Assembly: GCA_046352935.1 (NCBI GenBank)
Contig: JAXMGR010000012.1
Coordinates: forward strand, 62,001-126,000
DNA from: CAYWMY01 sp046352935
Lineage (GTDB): Bacteria > Pseudomonadota > Gammaproteobacteria > Steroidobacterales > Steroidobacteraceae
DNA length: 64,000 nt
Direction of reading: 5' to 3'
Of this stretch, positions 1 to 8,767 are shown piece after piece (positions within the stretch are counted from its first letter, which is position 1; each line of letters opens with the position of its first letter). A model generated the notes under the pieces. That model did not search any database and was not told the DNA's origin. It worked only from the letters and a program-made list of their open reading frames with translations. The translations under genes and the position numbers were made by a program.

Positions 1-48
1 TTCCGGGCCGATGCCGTCACCGGCCAGGACGGCGATACGTGCCTTCAT
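1..48 (-). CDS. leuB: 3-isopropylmalate dehydrogenase, N-terminus only (window edge)
   Basis: Only the first 16 codons are inside the window. They read MKARIAVLAGDGIGPE, the nucleotide-binding start typical of LeuB and related beta-decarboxylating dehydrogenases. LeuB oxidises and decarboxylates 3-isopropylmalate in leucine synthesis. The ATG overlaps the leuD stop (ATGA), so it is translationally coupled as the last visible gene of the ilvC-ilvE-leuC-leuD-leuB operon. The identification rests on the motif plus operon position; the rest of the gene lies outside. Confidence 0.9.
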   Translation of the reverse strand, partial: MKARIAVLAGDGIGPE

Positions 49-623
49 CGCGAGGTCCTCTGTTCGAATGCGTTGATCGCGGGCAGCTGATTGAGCAGGT
101 ATCCCATTTCGTCGATGCCGTTCATGAGGCAATAGCGGGCGAAGGACTCGATGGGGAACGCGACCTGCCGGCCATCGGGCAGTGTCAGCGTCCGGGTCGA
201 GAGGTCGATCTCGATCTCGACGCCGGGGTTCGCGAGCAGCCAGCCATGGGTGTCGGCATCGACCACGACCGGCAGCAGGCCGTTCTTGAGGGAATTGTTG
301 CGGAAGATATCGGCGATTTCGGTGCTCACGACGGCCTGGAAGCCGTAGTCCAGCAGTGCCCACGGCGCGTGCTCCCGCGACGAGCCGCAGCCGATGTTGG
401 CGCCGGCCACCAGGATGCGGCAGCCCTGCGCTTCGGGCTGGTTCAGGACGAAGTCGGCGCGCGGCGCGCCTCCTGCGTCGTAGCGCCACTCGGAGAACAG
501 CGCCTTGCCGAGGCCTTCCTTGACGGTCGTCGTCAGGAATCGCGCCGGGATGATCTGGTCCGTGTCGATGTTGGTCGCCGGCATGACGACCGTGCGGGAG
601 CGGAGCGTGGTGATGGGTTCCAT
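45..623 (-). CDS. leuD: 3-isopropylmalate dehydratase small subunit
   Basis: 192-aa swivelling subunit of isopropylmalate isomerase, which with LeuC interconverts 2- and 3-isopropylmalate in the cytoplasm. The start MEPITTLRSRTVVMPATNID is typical of LeuD, with the conserved GCGSSREHAPWAL segment at about residues 78-90. The length is normal for the family. The chosen ATG lies 17 nt after the leuC stop; reading frames extending further upstream are only leuC shadow. The stop overlaps the leuB start. Confidence 0.96.
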   Translation of the reverse strand: MEPITTLRSRTVVMPATNIDTDQIIPARFLTTTVKEGLGKALFSEWRYDAGGAPRADFVLNQPEAQGCRILVAGANIGCGSSREHAPWALLDYGFQAVVSTEIADIFRNNSLKNGLLPVVVDADTHGWLLANPGVEIEIDLSTRTLTLPDGRQVAFPIESFARYCLMNGIDEMGYLLNQLPAINAFEQRTSR

Positions 624-640
624 GGCGGGGGTCCTGGCGG

Positions 641-2038
641 TCAGGCGTGGGTGCGCGCGTCGGCGACCCGCCCCTCGATGGCGCTGGCGGCGGCCGTCGC
701 GGGGCTCGCGAGCAGCGTGCGTGCACCGATGCCCTGGCGGCCCTCGAAATTGCGGTTGCTGGTGCTGACGCAGTACTGACCCTTGTCGACGAGATCGCCG
801 TTCATGCCGAGGCACATCGAGCAGCCCGACTCGCGCCATTCGGCGCCCGCGTCCTCGAACACCTTGTGGAGGCCCTCGGCTTCGGCCTCGCGCTTGATCT
901 GCTGCGAGCCCGGCACGACCAGCATGCGCACGCCGCGCGCGATCCTGTGGCCCTTCAGCACGGCAGCCGCCGCGCGCAGGTCGGACAGCCGCGAGTTCGT
1001 GCAGCTGCCGACGAACACCACCTGCACCTCGCGGCCGAGCAGCCTGCTGCCTGCCTCGAGGCCCATGTAGGCGAGTGCCTTGACGTCTGCGGGCCGGTCG
1101 CTCGACGGGATGATGCCGTCGATGGGCATCACCATCCCCGGGTTGGTGCCATAGGTGATCATCGGGCCCAGGGTCGTGGCGTCGATGTCGACTTCCCTGT
1201 CGAAGCGCGCGCCTGCATCGCTGTGCAGGTCTCGCCAACCGGCGACGGCGCGTTCGAAGGCCTCGTCCCGGGGCGCGAGCGGGCGGCCGCGCAGGTAGTC
1301 GAAGGTGGTGTCATCGGGCGCAACCATGCCGGCGCGGGCACCGGCTTCGATGGACATGTTGCAGATCGTCATGCGCTCGTCCATGGACAGCCCGCGCACG
1401 GTCGAGCCGCGATACTCCAGCGCATGGCCGGTGCCACCGGATACGCCGATACGGCCGATGATCGCGAGCACCAGGTCCTTCGCCGTGACGCCGGTGGAGA
1501 GCCGGCCCTCGACGTTGATCGCGAGTGTCTTCGGCTTGCGCTGCAACAGGCACTGCGTCGCCATGACGTGGCCGACCTCGGTCGTGCCGATCCCGAACGC
1601 CAGCGCGCCGAAGGCGCCGTGCGTGCTGGTGTGGCTGTCGCCGCAGACGATGGTCTTGCCGGGCTGCGTGGCGCCGAGTTCGGGTCCGATCACGTGCACG
1701 ATGCCGCGCTGCGGGTGCCTGAGTCCGATGAGGTCGAGGTCGAACTCGCGGGCGTTCGTCTCGAGCTGGGCGACCTGCTTCGCGGCCGCCTCGAGCCTGA
1801 TCGGCAGGCCGCCGAAGATCTGTGCGGTGTCGGTCGGCGTCGAGTGGTCCATGGTGACCAGCGTGCGGTCCCGGCGGCGCACCGGCAGGCCGCGGGCGCG
1901 CAGCTCCGCGAACGCCTGCGGCGACGTGACTTCGTGCACGAGGTGCAGGTCGATGTAGATCACGGCCGGGGTGTCGGCCGTCTCGGGCACGACCTCGTGT
2001 GCGTTCCAGAGCTTTTCGAACAGGGTTCTCGCTGTCAT
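641..2038 (-). CDS. leuC: 3-isopropylmalate dehydratase large subunit
   Basis: 465-aa aconitase-family subunit carrying the [4Fe-4S] cluster. It starts MTARTLFEKLWNAHEVV, the usual LeuC N-terminus. Cluster ligands are visible as SCTNSR (about residue 345) and CSMC (about 405-410), and the substrate-site segment CGDSHTSTHGAFGALAFG is intact. An open frame continues upstream, but family length and the N-terminal motif favour the start at 2038. It follows ilvE by 64 nt and precedes leuD, so isoleucine/valine and leucine genes share one operon. Confidence 0.96.
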   Translation of the reverse strand: MTARTLFEKLWNAHEVVPETADTPAVIYIDLHLVHEVTSPQAFAELRARGLPVRRRDRTLVTMDHSTPTDTAQIFGGLPIRLEAAAKQVAQLETNAREFDLDLIGLRHPQRGIVHVIGPELGATQPGKTIVCGDSHTSTHGAFGALAFGIGTTEVGHVMATQCLLQRKPKTLAINVEGRLSTGVTAKDLVLAIIGRIGVSGGTGHALEYRGSTVRGLSMDERMTICNMSIEAGARAGMVAPDDTTFDYLRGRPLAPRDEAFERAVAGWRDLHSDAGARFDREVDIDATTLGPMITYGTNPGMVMPIDGIIPSSDRPADVKALAYMGLEAGSRLLGREVQVVFVGSCTNSRLSDLRAAAAVLKGHRIARGVRMLVVPGSQQIKREAEAEGLHKVFEDAGAEWRESGCSMCLGMNGDLVDKGQYCVSTSNRNFEGRQGIGARTLLASPATAAASAIEGRVADARTHA

Positions 2039-2102
2039 CGTCGGGTTTCCGGTCTTTCTGCGGCGTGGCACCCGATGAGGGCGCCACGGGGGCTCGATAC
2101 GC

Positions 2103-3065
2103 TCAGGCGTTCGCGGCGGCATCCGGCCGCACGGACATGTCGACGTAATCGAGCCAGTCGTACTGGTCCGGGGTCGTGCCGTTGAACAGGCCGAAGAAGC
2201 GTTCCTGGACGGCCCGGGTCACGGGGCCGCGCCTGCCGGTGCCGATTTCGATGCGATCGACCGAGCGGATCGGCGTGACTTCCGCGGCCGTGCCGGTGAA
2301 GAAGATCTCGTCGGCGAGATAGAGCATCTCGCGCGGGATCGAGGTCTCCCGGACCTCGTAGCCCAGGTCCCGCGCGAGGCGGATCGCGGTATCGCGCGTG
2401 ATGCCGCCGAGGACCGAGCTCGCGAACGACGGCGTGTGGATGACGCCGTTCCTGATCACGAAGATGTTCTCGCCGGCGCCCTCGCTGACCAGTCCGTCCG
2501 GAGAGAGGCCGATGCCCTCGGCGAAACCCAGTCTCTTGGCCTCGAGACTGATGAGCTGACTCGACAGGTAATTGCCGCCGGCCTTGGCCATGGCGGGCAG
2601 CGTGTTCGGCGCGACGCGCTGCCAGGACGAGATGCAGACATCCACGCCGTTCTCCAGTCCATCGGCGCCGAGGTAGGCACCCCATTCGATCGCAGCGACG
2701 GCCACGTCGATCGGCGGTTCGTTCTTCGGTGCGACGCCGATCTCGCCGTAGCCCCGGAACGCGATGGGCCGCAGGTAGGCGCCGCGTGAGAGGTCGTTGA
2801 CCGCGACGACATCGCGGCATGCGGCATTGATGTCATCGGCCGAGTAGGGGATGCGGATGCGGTAGACCTTCGCGGAGTCGAACAGGCGCTGCGTGTGCTC
2901 CTTCAGGCGGAAGATCGCGACGCCCTTCGGCGTCGTGTAGGCGCGCACGCCCTCGAACACGGACGAGCCGTAGTGCAGCGCGTGCGTCATCACGTGGATC
3001 GTGGCTTTCTCCCACGGAACGAACCGGCCGTTGAACCAGATGTACTTCGACGCGTTGATGGCCAT
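2103..3065 (-). CDS. ilvE: Branched-chain amino acid aminotransferase
   Basis: 320-aa class IV (D-amino-acid-aminotransferase fold) PLP enzyme for the last step of Ile, Val and Leu synthesis. The start MAINASKYIWFNGRFVPWEKA and the segment MTHALHYGSSVFEGVRAY are characteristic of IlvE, and MAKAGGNYLSSQLISLEAK and GITRDTAIRLARDLG are also present. The chosen start matches family length; the frame upstream of 3065 is arginine/proline-rich and looks non-coding. It sits 126 nt downstream of ilvC on the same strand. Confidence 0.95.
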   Translation of the reverse strand: MAINASKYIWFNGRFVPWEKATIHVMTHALHYGSSVFEGVRAYTTPKGVAIFRLKEHTQRLFDSAKVYRIRIPYSADDINAACRDVVAVNDLSRGAYLRPIAFRGYGEIGVAPKNEPPIDVAVAAIEWGAYLGADGLENGVDVCISSWQRVAPNTLPAMAKAGGNYLSSQLISLEAKRLGFAEGIGLSPDGLVSEGAGENIFVIRNGVIHTPSFASSVLGGITRDTAIRLARDLGYEVRETSIPREMLYLADEIFFTGTAAEVTPIRSVDRIEIGTGRRGPVTRAVQERFFGLFNGTTPDQYDWLDYVDMSVRPDAAANA

Positions 3066-3191
3066 GTGCTGCTCCACGATCCGGCGGCCCGCCGTTTTCC
3101 CCGTGCCGGCCGCGCTCCTGTTCCCCGGTCCCCGATCAGGTCGCCAGCGGCGGGCGTGGCCGGTGTCCACGCCCGCCGATCCGGCTGTGCC

Positions 3192-4184
3192 TCAGCGCTG
3201 CGGGCCCAGCCAGGGCATGCGCTCGCGCAGCTTCAGGCCCACCTTCTCGATGCGGTGGTTGCCGTACTTCTTCAGCAGCTTCTCGTACTTCTTCTTGCCG
3301 GTCCTGTTCTCGCGGATCCACTGCCGCGCGAACTTGCCGGTCTGGATCTCGCCGAGGATCTTCTTCATCTCCTTCTTCGTGCCGCGGTCGGCGATTCGCG
3401 GGCCGCGCGTGACCGCGCCCCACTTGGCGGTCTCGGAGATGAACTTGTACATGCCGGCGAGCCCGCGCTCGTGCAGCAGGTCGACGATCAGTTTCAGCTC
3501 GTGCAGGCACTCGTAGTAGGCGACCTCGGGCTGGTAGCCGGCCTCGACCAGCGTCTCGAAGCCCTTGACCACCAGCTCGGGCGTGCCGCCGCAGAGCACG
3601 GCCTGCTCGCCGAACAGATCCGTCTCGGTCTCCTCGGCGAAGGTCGTCTCGAGTACGCCGCCGCGGGTGCCGCCGATGCCGTCGGCATAGGCCAGCGCCT
3701 TGGCATGCGCGCGCTTGGTCGCGTCCTGCGCCACCGCGATCAGACAGGGCACGCCGCGGCCTTCCTGGTACTGCCGGCGCACCAGCCCGCCCGGGCCCTT
3801 CGGCGCGATCAGCACGACGTCGAGGTCCTTGCGGGGCTTGATCTGCTTGAAGTGGATGTTGAAGCCGTGTGCGAACAGCAATGCGGCGCCCTTCGGGATG
3901 CCCGCGACGACATCCTTGTACAGCTGCGCCTGGGACATGTCCGGCGTCAGCATCGCGACCAGCGACGCGCCCTCGACCGCGGCCGCGGGCTCGGCGACCT
4001 TCAGGCCGTCCTTGCGCGCCGCCTTCCAGCTGTCGCCGTTCCTGCGGACGCCCACGACCACGTCGTAGCCGCTGTCCTTCAGGTTCAGCGCATGTGCACG
4101 ACCCTGGCTGCCGTAGCCGAGGATGGCGATGCGCGCGCCCTTCAGCGCCTTCTTGTCGACATCCTTACGCGAGTAGATCCGCAT
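3192..4184 (-). CDS. ilvC: Ketol-acid reductoisomerase (NADP+)
   Basis: 330-aa class I (short) acetohydroxyacid isomeroreductase, the second common step of valine and isoleucine synthesis. The Rossmann motif GYGSQGRAHALNL follows the MRIYSRKDVDKKAL start. The GVRRNGDSW loop carries the Arg and Ser expected to bind the NADPH 2'-phosphate, and KGPGGLVRRQY is present. It is first in the operon and preceded by a ~270-nt leader with an attenuator-like hairpin. The acetolactate synthase genes ilvB/ilvH that often precede ilvC are not in the window. Confidence 0.97.
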   Translation of the reverse strand: MRIYSRKDVDKKALKGARIAILGYGSQGRAHALNLKDSGYDVVVGVRRNGDSWKAARKDGLKVAEPAAAVEGASLVAMLTPDMSQAQLYKDVVAGIPKGAALLFAHGFNIHFKQIKPRKDLDVVLIAPKGPGGLVRRQYQEGRGVPCLIAVAQDATKRAHAKALAYADGIGGTRGGVLETTFAEETETDLFGEQAVLCGGTPELVVKGFETLVEAGYQPEVAYYECLHELKLIVDLLHERGLAGMYKFISETAKWGAVTRGPRIADRGTKKEMKKILGEIQTGKFARQWIRENRTGKKKYEKLLKKYGNHRIEKVGLKLRERMPWLGPQR

Positions 4185-4213
4185 TCTCGAGTGCTCCAGT
4201 CAATGTTGTCCAA

Positions 4214-4233
4214 GCGACCCGGCACCGGGTCGC
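4214..4233 (-). other. Near-perfect inverted repeat in ilvC leader
   Basis: Two 9-bp arms, GCGACCCGG and CCGGGTCGC, are separated by a CA dinucleotide, 30 nt upstream of the ilvC start codon and just downstream of the attenuator-like hairpin. As RNA it can form a 9-bp stem close to the ribosome-binding region. It could be a pause or anti-terminator element or a dyad operator; nothing in the sequence decides between these. Confidence 0.5.
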
Positions 4234-4238
4234 GCGCT

Positions 4239-4281
4239 CAAAAAGAAACCCCGCCTCGGCTTGGCTCCGGTGCGGGGTTCC
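4239..4281 (-). terminator. Attenuator-like intrinsic terminator in ilvC leader
   Basis: On the minus strand an 8-bp stem (AACCCCGC with GCGGGGTT), extended by an internal CGG/CCG pairing, is followed by TCTTTTT. It lies about 60 nt before the ilvC start and downstream of a plausible promoter, so it would terminate the leader before any gene is transcribed. That is the arrangement of an amino-acid biosynthetic attenuator. I could not find a convincing leader peptide rich in Leu/Ile/Val codons in the ~200 nt upstream. Confidence 0.7.
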
Positions 4282-4460
4282 TTGGATTCAGTTCCGGCTG
4301 GATATCAGGCCGGGTTCCCGCACTTCCAGGCTGACAGCGCGAGTACGGGCTCCGCGAGCTGGCGCGGGATCCCGGCGGAGAAGCCGCCCGCTGCCGAATC
4401 GACGCGTGTTGAAGGCGATCGAGCCATGGTTGCCGGAAGATCGATTGACACTGGAATGAC

Positions 4461-4491
4461 ACCATAAACCGGTGTATTGCGTCAACGTCAA
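4461..4491 (-). promoter_or_regulatory. Candidate sigma70 promoter of the ilvC operon
   Basis: A tandem TTGACG repeat (4480-4491 on the minus strand) lies upstream of TATGGT at 4461-4466. Spacing from the outer -35 copy is 19 bp, slightly long. Transcription would begin near 4455 and give a ~270-nt leader containing both hairpins. The region 4185-4595 otherwise holds no gene I can support; it also serves as the upstream region of the divergent aminopeptidase gene. Confidence 0.4.
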
Positions 4492-4595
4492 GGCCGCGCC
4501 GCAGAAGAGGAATTCGCCTCGCCGGGTGCGCGGATGCATGGATATCCGACGGGGACGGCACTAGCATTTCGAAGCTGCTTTCGAGGGAACTCAGG

Positions 4596-5999
4596 ATGCA
4601 CGACCCGCTGCGCGACCTGCCTGTTGCCGGATCGAGGCCACTGCATCTCGTCGGTGAGAGCGAACTCGACGCGTGGCTGGCAACCCTGCTCCCGTCGGAA
4701 GCGCAGTGGCTGCGCTCGATGGGCTTCCGTGCCGAGAGTCATCGCGTGGCGAGCTGGCCGGCGGCGGATGGTCGGCCGGCGGGCGCGGTGCTGGGACTCG
4801 GCCGCCTCGCGGCCGAGACACTGGCGGCGCCGTGGCCCGCCGCGGGCCTTTTCGACCGCCTGCCGGACGGCGACTGGGAAATCGTCACGAGTCTGGCACG
4901 CGAGGCCGCGACTCACGTGCTGCTGGGCTTCGGGCTCGGTGCCTATCGATTTGATCGATTCAGGAAGATCGAGACAACGCGACGGACGGTTACCCTGGCC
5001 GGCATTCCCGGCGTCGATCTCGGGCGAATCCGGAGACTGTTGCGCGCCGACGCCTGGGCGCGCGATCTCATCAATACGCCGGCGGGGGACCTCGGGCCCG
5101 CTGACCTCGCCGCGGCGGCACGTCAGCTCGCGGCGCAGCACGGGGCGTCCTTCCGCGAAGTGGTCGGCGATGACCTGATCGCGGCGGGTCTGCCGCTCGT
5201 ACACGGTGTCGGTCGGGCGGGCAGCCAGCCGCCGCGGCTCGTCGATCTCGGCTGGGGCGACCCCGCGAAGCCGCTGGTCGGACTGGTTGGCAAGGGCGTC
5301 TGTTTCGACTCGGGTGGCCTGGACCTGAAGCCGGCCGCCGGCATGGCGCTGATGAAGAAGGACATGGGCGGGGCCGCGATCGCGCTCGCGCTCGCCGACC
5401 TGATCATGGGCGCCGGGTTGCCCGTCCGGCTGCGCGTGATCGTACCCGCCGTGGAGAACGCGATCGGTCCTGCCGCCGTGCGTCCGGGCGACGTGCTGCA
5501 GAGCCGCAAGGGCCTCAGTGTCGAGATCGGCAACACCGACGCCGAGGGGCGTCTGGTCCTCGCGGACGGCCTTGCCCTGGTGGACGCAGACGAACCCGAT
5601 CTGCTCATCGATCTGGCGACACTCACCGGTGCCGCGCGGGTGGCTCTCGGTCCAGAACTGCCGGCGCTCTTCTGCGCCGACGATGATCTCTGTTGCGGGC
5701 TGCTTGCGGCGGGACGGGCGGCGGGTGATCCCCTGTGGCGCCTGCCGCTCTGGGCAGGATACGACGACGAGCTCTCGAGCAAGGTCGCCGATCTCGGCAA
5801 CGTGAGCGCGACTCCGTTCGCAGGCGCCATCCTCGGAGCGCTGTTCCTGCAGCGTTTCGTGTCCCGAGCCCGGAACTGGGTCCACCTGGACCTGTACGCC
5901 TGGAACGGCAAGGATCGTCCGGGTCGGCCCGTCGGGGCGGAGGCGCAGACACTGCGCGCGCTGTTCACCTGGATCGAATCGCGTTACGCGGGCGGGTGA
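4596..5999 (+). CDS. M17 (leucyl) aminopeptidase family protein
   Basis: 467-aa zinc-dependent exopeptidase of the leucine aminopeptidase family. The diagnostic NTDAEGRL motif is intact, as are GKGVCFDSGGLDLKP (metal ligands Lys and Asp) and MKKDMGGAA. The N-terminal ~160 residues are divergent, closer to PepB-like short forms than to hexameric PepA. The C-terminus keeps HLDLYAWN. It probably removes N-terminal residues from peptides in the cytoplasm. It stands alone between the divergent ilvC leader and ilvD. Whether it is PepA or PepB in function cannot be told from sequence. Confidence 0.9.
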   Translation: MHDPLRDLPVAGSRPLHLVGESELDAWLATLLPSEAQWLRSMGFRAESHRVASWPAADGRPAGAVLGLGRLAAETLAAPWPAAGLFDRLPDGDWEIVTSLAREAATHVLLGFGLGAYRFDRFRKIETTRRTVTLAGIPGVDLGRIRRLLRADAWARDLINTPAGDLGPADLAAAARQLAAQHGASFREVVGDDLIAAGLPLVHGVGRAGSQPPRLVDLGWGDPAKPLVGLVGKGVCFDSGGLDLKPAAGMALMKKDMGGAAIALALADLIMGAGLPVRLRVIVPAVENAIGPAAVRPGDVLQSRKGLSVEIGNTDAEGRLVLADGLALVDADEPDLLIDLATLTGAARVALGPELPALFCADDDLCCGLLAAGRAAGDPLWRLPLWAGYDDELSSKVADLGNVSATPFAGAILGALFLQRFVSRARNWVHLDLYAWNGKDRPGRPVGAEAQTLRALFTWIESRYAGG

Positions 6000-6023
6000 G
6001 CGCGGCGGGGCGGCAGATCGGAA

Positions 6024-6051
6024 GTGACGCCCACCCGTGTACCGGTAAAAT
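6024..6051 (+). promoter_or_regulatory. Candidate sigma70 promoter of ilvD
   Basis: GTGACG (6024-6029) and TAAAAT (6046-6051) are separated by 16 bp. Transcription would start near 6058, 26 nt before the GTG I assign to ilvD. This matters for the start codon: the longer frame from 6024 would place the initiation codon inside the -35 element. Confidence 0.5.
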
Positions 6052-6083
6052 GTCAGCCCCTTCATCACGGCAGGGCCCCGACC

Positions 6084-7814
6084 GTGGCACGCAGGAAGAG
6101 CGTCGATCCCCGGCAGTACTCGCGTCCTGTCGTCGACGGCGTCAGGCAGGCGCCGAGCCGCGCCATGCTGCGCGCGGTCGGCTACCAGGACGCCGACTTC
6201 ACCAGGCCCGCGATCGGCGTGGTGTCGACCTGGAGCAACCTGACGCCCTGCAACATGCACATCGACGGGCTGGCCCGCCGGGCTGCCGCCGGCGTTGATG
6301 CAGCGGGTGGCAAGAGCACGATCTTCGGGACCATCACGGTCTCGGACGGCATCTCGAACGGAACTGCGGGCATGCGGTATTCGCTGGTGTCCCGCGAGGT
6401 GATCGCGGATTCCATCGAGGTCGTGGCCGGCGCGCAGGGCTTCGACGGGCTCGTGGCGATCGGCGGCTGCGACAAGAACATGCCCGGCTGCATGATCGCC
6501 ATCGCGCGGCTCGACCGGCCGGCCGTGTTCGTCTACGGCGGGACCATCCGGCCGGGTGCGCAGCGGCGCGACATCATCTCGGTCTTCGAGGCCGTCGGCG
6601 GCCATGCGGCCGGCTTCGTCTCGGACGCCGAGCTCCACGAGGTGGAGTGCACGGCGATCCCGGGCCCCGGCAGTTGCGGCGGCATGTACACGGCGAACAC
6701 CATGGCCTCTGCGATCGAGGCGCTCGGGTGCTCGCTGCCCGACAGCTCCGCGCAGGAAGCGGTGTCGCAGCAGAAGCAGGACGACTGCACGAGGGCGGGG
6801 CGGGCGGTCGTAGAACTCGCCAGGTCCGGCATCCGGCCGTCCGACATCCTCACGCGCAAGGCTTTCGAGAACGCGATCGTCACGACCATCGCACTGGGTG
6901 GCAGCACGAACGCCGTGCTCCACCTGCTGGCCATTGCCCATGCGGCCCGTGTGCGCCTGTCGCTCGACGATTTCACGCGCATCGGCAGGCGCGTGCCGGT
7001 GCTCGCGGACCTGCGTCCGAGCGGACGCTATGCCATGTCCGAGCTGGTCGCGATCGGCGGCATCCAGCCACTCATGAAGGTCCTGCTCGATGAAGGCCTG
7101 CTCTACGGGGACTGCCTGACCGTCACGGGCAGGACCCTTGCCGAGAACCTGCGTGGCGTGGGGTCTTATCCGGCATGCCAGGACATCATCCGGCCGTTCT
7201 CCGATCCCATCAAGAAGGACAGTCACCTCGTGGTGCTTCGCGGAAATGTCGCTCCCGAGGGCGCTGTCGCGAAGATCACAGGCAAGGAAGGCCTGTCGTT
7301 CACGGGGCGGGCGCGCGTGTTCGATGGGGAGGAGCGGGCGCTGCAGGCGATTCTCGACGGTGTCGTGAAGCCCGGGGACGTCGTGGTGATCCGGTACGAG
7401 GGACCGAAGGGCGGGCCGGGCATGCGCGAGATGCTCGCACCGACCAGCGCCATCATGGGCAGGGGACTCGGCGACAAGGTCGCGCTGATCACCGACGGGC
7501 GATTCTCGGGTGGGAGCCACGGCTTCGTGGTCGGTCATGTCACGCCCGAGGCGGCGGAGGGCGGGCCGATCGGCCTGCTCAGGAACGGCGACGTCGTGAC
7601 CATCGACGCGCGCCGGCGCGAGATCTCGGTCGATGTTCCGGCGCGGGAGCTCGCGGCACGGCGACGGGCGTGGAAGCCGCGCAAACCCTACGCGACGCGC
7701 GGCGTGCTGGCGAAATACGTAATGACCGTAACCAGCGCGTCGTGCGGTGCAGTGACGGATCATGATCTCGGCAGGGCCGCGAAACGGGTGATTCGCCGCG
7801 GAAATCGCGGCTGA
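6084..7814 (+). CDS. ilvD: Dihydroxy-acid dehydratase
   Basis: 576-aa [Fe-S] enzyme of valine/isoleucine synthesis, converting 2,3-dihydroxy-3-methyl acids to 2-keto acids. Cluster-ligand and family motifs are visible: GGCDKNMPGCMIA (about residues 130-142), PGPGSCGGMYTANTMA, and KGGPGMREMLAPTSAIMG near the C-terminus with TDGRFSGG. The GTG at 6084 gives normal family length and lies downstream of a -10 element; the open frame to 6024 would start in the promoter. It completes the set with ilvC and ilvE on the other strand. Confidence 0.96.
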   Translation: MARRKSVDPRQYSRPVVDGVRQAPSRAMLRAVGYQDADFTRPAIGVVSTWSNLTPCNMHIDGLARRAAAGVDAAGGKSTIFGTITVSDGISNGTAGMRYSLVSREVIADSIEVVAGAQGFDGLVAIGGCDKNMPGCMIAIARLDRPAVFVYGGTIRPGAQRRDIISVFEAVGGHAAGFVSDAELHEVECTAIPGPGSCGGMYTANTMASAIEALGCSLPDSSAQEAVSQQKQDDCTRAGRAVVELARSGIRPSDILTRKAFENAIVTTIALGGSTNAVLHLLAIAHAARVRLSLDDFTRIGRRVPVLADLRPSGRYAMSELVAIGGIQPLMKVLLDEGLLYGDCLTVTGRTLAENLRGVGSYPACQDIIRPFSDPIKKDSHLVVLRGNVAPEGAVAKITGKEGLSFTGRARVFDGEERALQAILDGVVKPGDVVVIRYEGPKGGPGMREMLAPTSAIMGRGLGDKVALITDGRFSGGSHGFVVGHVTPEAAEGGPIGLLRNGDVVTIDARRREISVDVPARELAARRRAWKPRKPYATRGVLAKYVMTVTSASCGAVTDHDLGRAAKRVIRRGNRG

Positions 7815-7914
7815 AACTGTCGCTGCGTGTCGGGGAATGCCGCGCGTGATGGTGCGGTGCGAACAGACGGGCCGCGGCGTGTCGACGCGTTGAAGGTGTT
7901 CGAATCGCAAAGTC

Positions 7915-7943
7915 TTGCAGTCCCTTGGACAAGCGGCTAAGGT
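7915..7943 (+). promoter_or_regulatory. Weak candidate promoter of tonB-exbB-exbD
   Basis: TTGCAG and TAAGGT are separated by 17 bp, but each matches consensus at only about three of six positions. It lies ~130 nt before the tonB start. The 260-nt gap 7815-8074 shows no gene, no clear terminator after ilvD and no obvious Fur box. Confidence 0.28.
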
Positions 7944-8074
7944 TGCTCTGTTACCGATGCGGGGATCGGACGGCCGTGCGGGCATCGCACCGCACTGCAT
8001 GAACATCGAGCGTGGCGCGCTGATTCGAACGAACAAGCGCCGCAGTCTTTGAGAGGGGTCAACGAAGGTCAGCT

Positions 8075-8704
8075 ATGGCGAGCGCAGCAGCAGCATCCCG
8101 TCGAATGGTCGTGCTGGGTGTCATCATCGGCATGCACATCTTGATGTTCATCGCGCTCAAGACCGGCCTGGCCGCGCATGGTGTCGCGCTGATCCAGGAC
8201 ATCGTCGCGGTGGATCTGCCACCGCCGCCGAAGGAAGACGAGAAGAAGGAACCGCCGCCGCCGCCGCCGGTCGACCGGCTGCCGCCGACCGTACCGCCGC
8301 CGATGATCGACCTCGGGCCGGACACGGGCCCGAGCGAAGCGATTTCCAACGTCGTGATCACCGACAAGCCTCAGGCGGCTCCGCCGCCGAAGCCGGCCGC
8401 GCCTGCGGGTCCGACGCAGCAGGCATCGCTGGATGTGCGGAAGATGGGTGAACGCATCAAGCCGCCGTATCCGAGCGCGTCGCGCCGCCTCGGTGAGGAA
8501 GGCAAGGTCATCCTGCTGGTGCGTGTGGGTGTGGACGGGCGCGTGGTGGACGCGAGCGTCGACCAGTCCAGCGGCTTCCCGCGACTCGACGAGGCTGCGC
8601 AGCAGCACGTGATCAAGTACTACCGTTTCAAGCCTGCGATGTCGGCGGGTACGCCGGTCGAGACGCAGGTACGCGTTCCGATTTCGTTCAAGCTCGAGGA
8701 ATGA
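8075..8704 (+). CDS. tonB: Energy transducer TonB
   Basis: 209-aa periplasm-spanning protein that couples the ExbB/ExbD proton channel to outer-membrane TonB-dependent receptors. One N-terminal membrane segment (about residues 10-32) is followed by an acidic/lysine stretch (EDEKKE) and a proline-rich region (about 55-125). The C-terminal TonB domain has the YP motif and GxVxxxVxVDxxGRVxxA-type strands (IKPPYPSASRRLGEEGKVIL). It is first in a tonB-exbB-exbD operon, 63 nt before exbB. The cognate receptors are not in the window. Confidence 0.93.
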   Translation: MASAAAASRRMVVLGVIIGMHILMFIALKTGLAAHGVALIQDIVAVDLPPPPKEDEKKEPPPPPPVDRLPPTVPPPMIDLGPDTGPSEAISNVVITDKPQAAPPPKPAAPAGPTQQASLDVRKMGERIKPPYPSASRRLGEEGKVILLVRVGVDGRVVDASVDQSSGFPRLDEAAQQHVIKYYRFKPAMSAGTPVETQVRVPISFKLEE

Positions 8705-8767
8705 CGCTGGGTCGGGGCCGCGTCGCGGTTTCCGGGGGAAATTGGGGTTTATCAGAGGAAATTGAGA

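Noticed and set aside
647..2185. A 512-residue plus-strand frame opposite leuC
   Set aside because: It mirrors leuC codon by codon and carries no family motif. The same holds for other long antisense frames at 8069-10039, 10137-12329, 18188-19603, 30584-32188, 42944-45154 and 51295-54198.
4300..4430. A 41-codon leader peptide for ilvC attenuation
   Set aside because: The frame starting near 4426 has no ribosome-binding site and only a short VLAL run, with no stacked regulatory codons.
4488..8036. A 1182-residue open frame on the minus strand opposite the aminopeptidase and ilvD
   Set aside because: It is the antisense shadow of two clear genes. Composition is Arg/Ala/His-rich without any domain, as expected from GC-rich codons read backwards.
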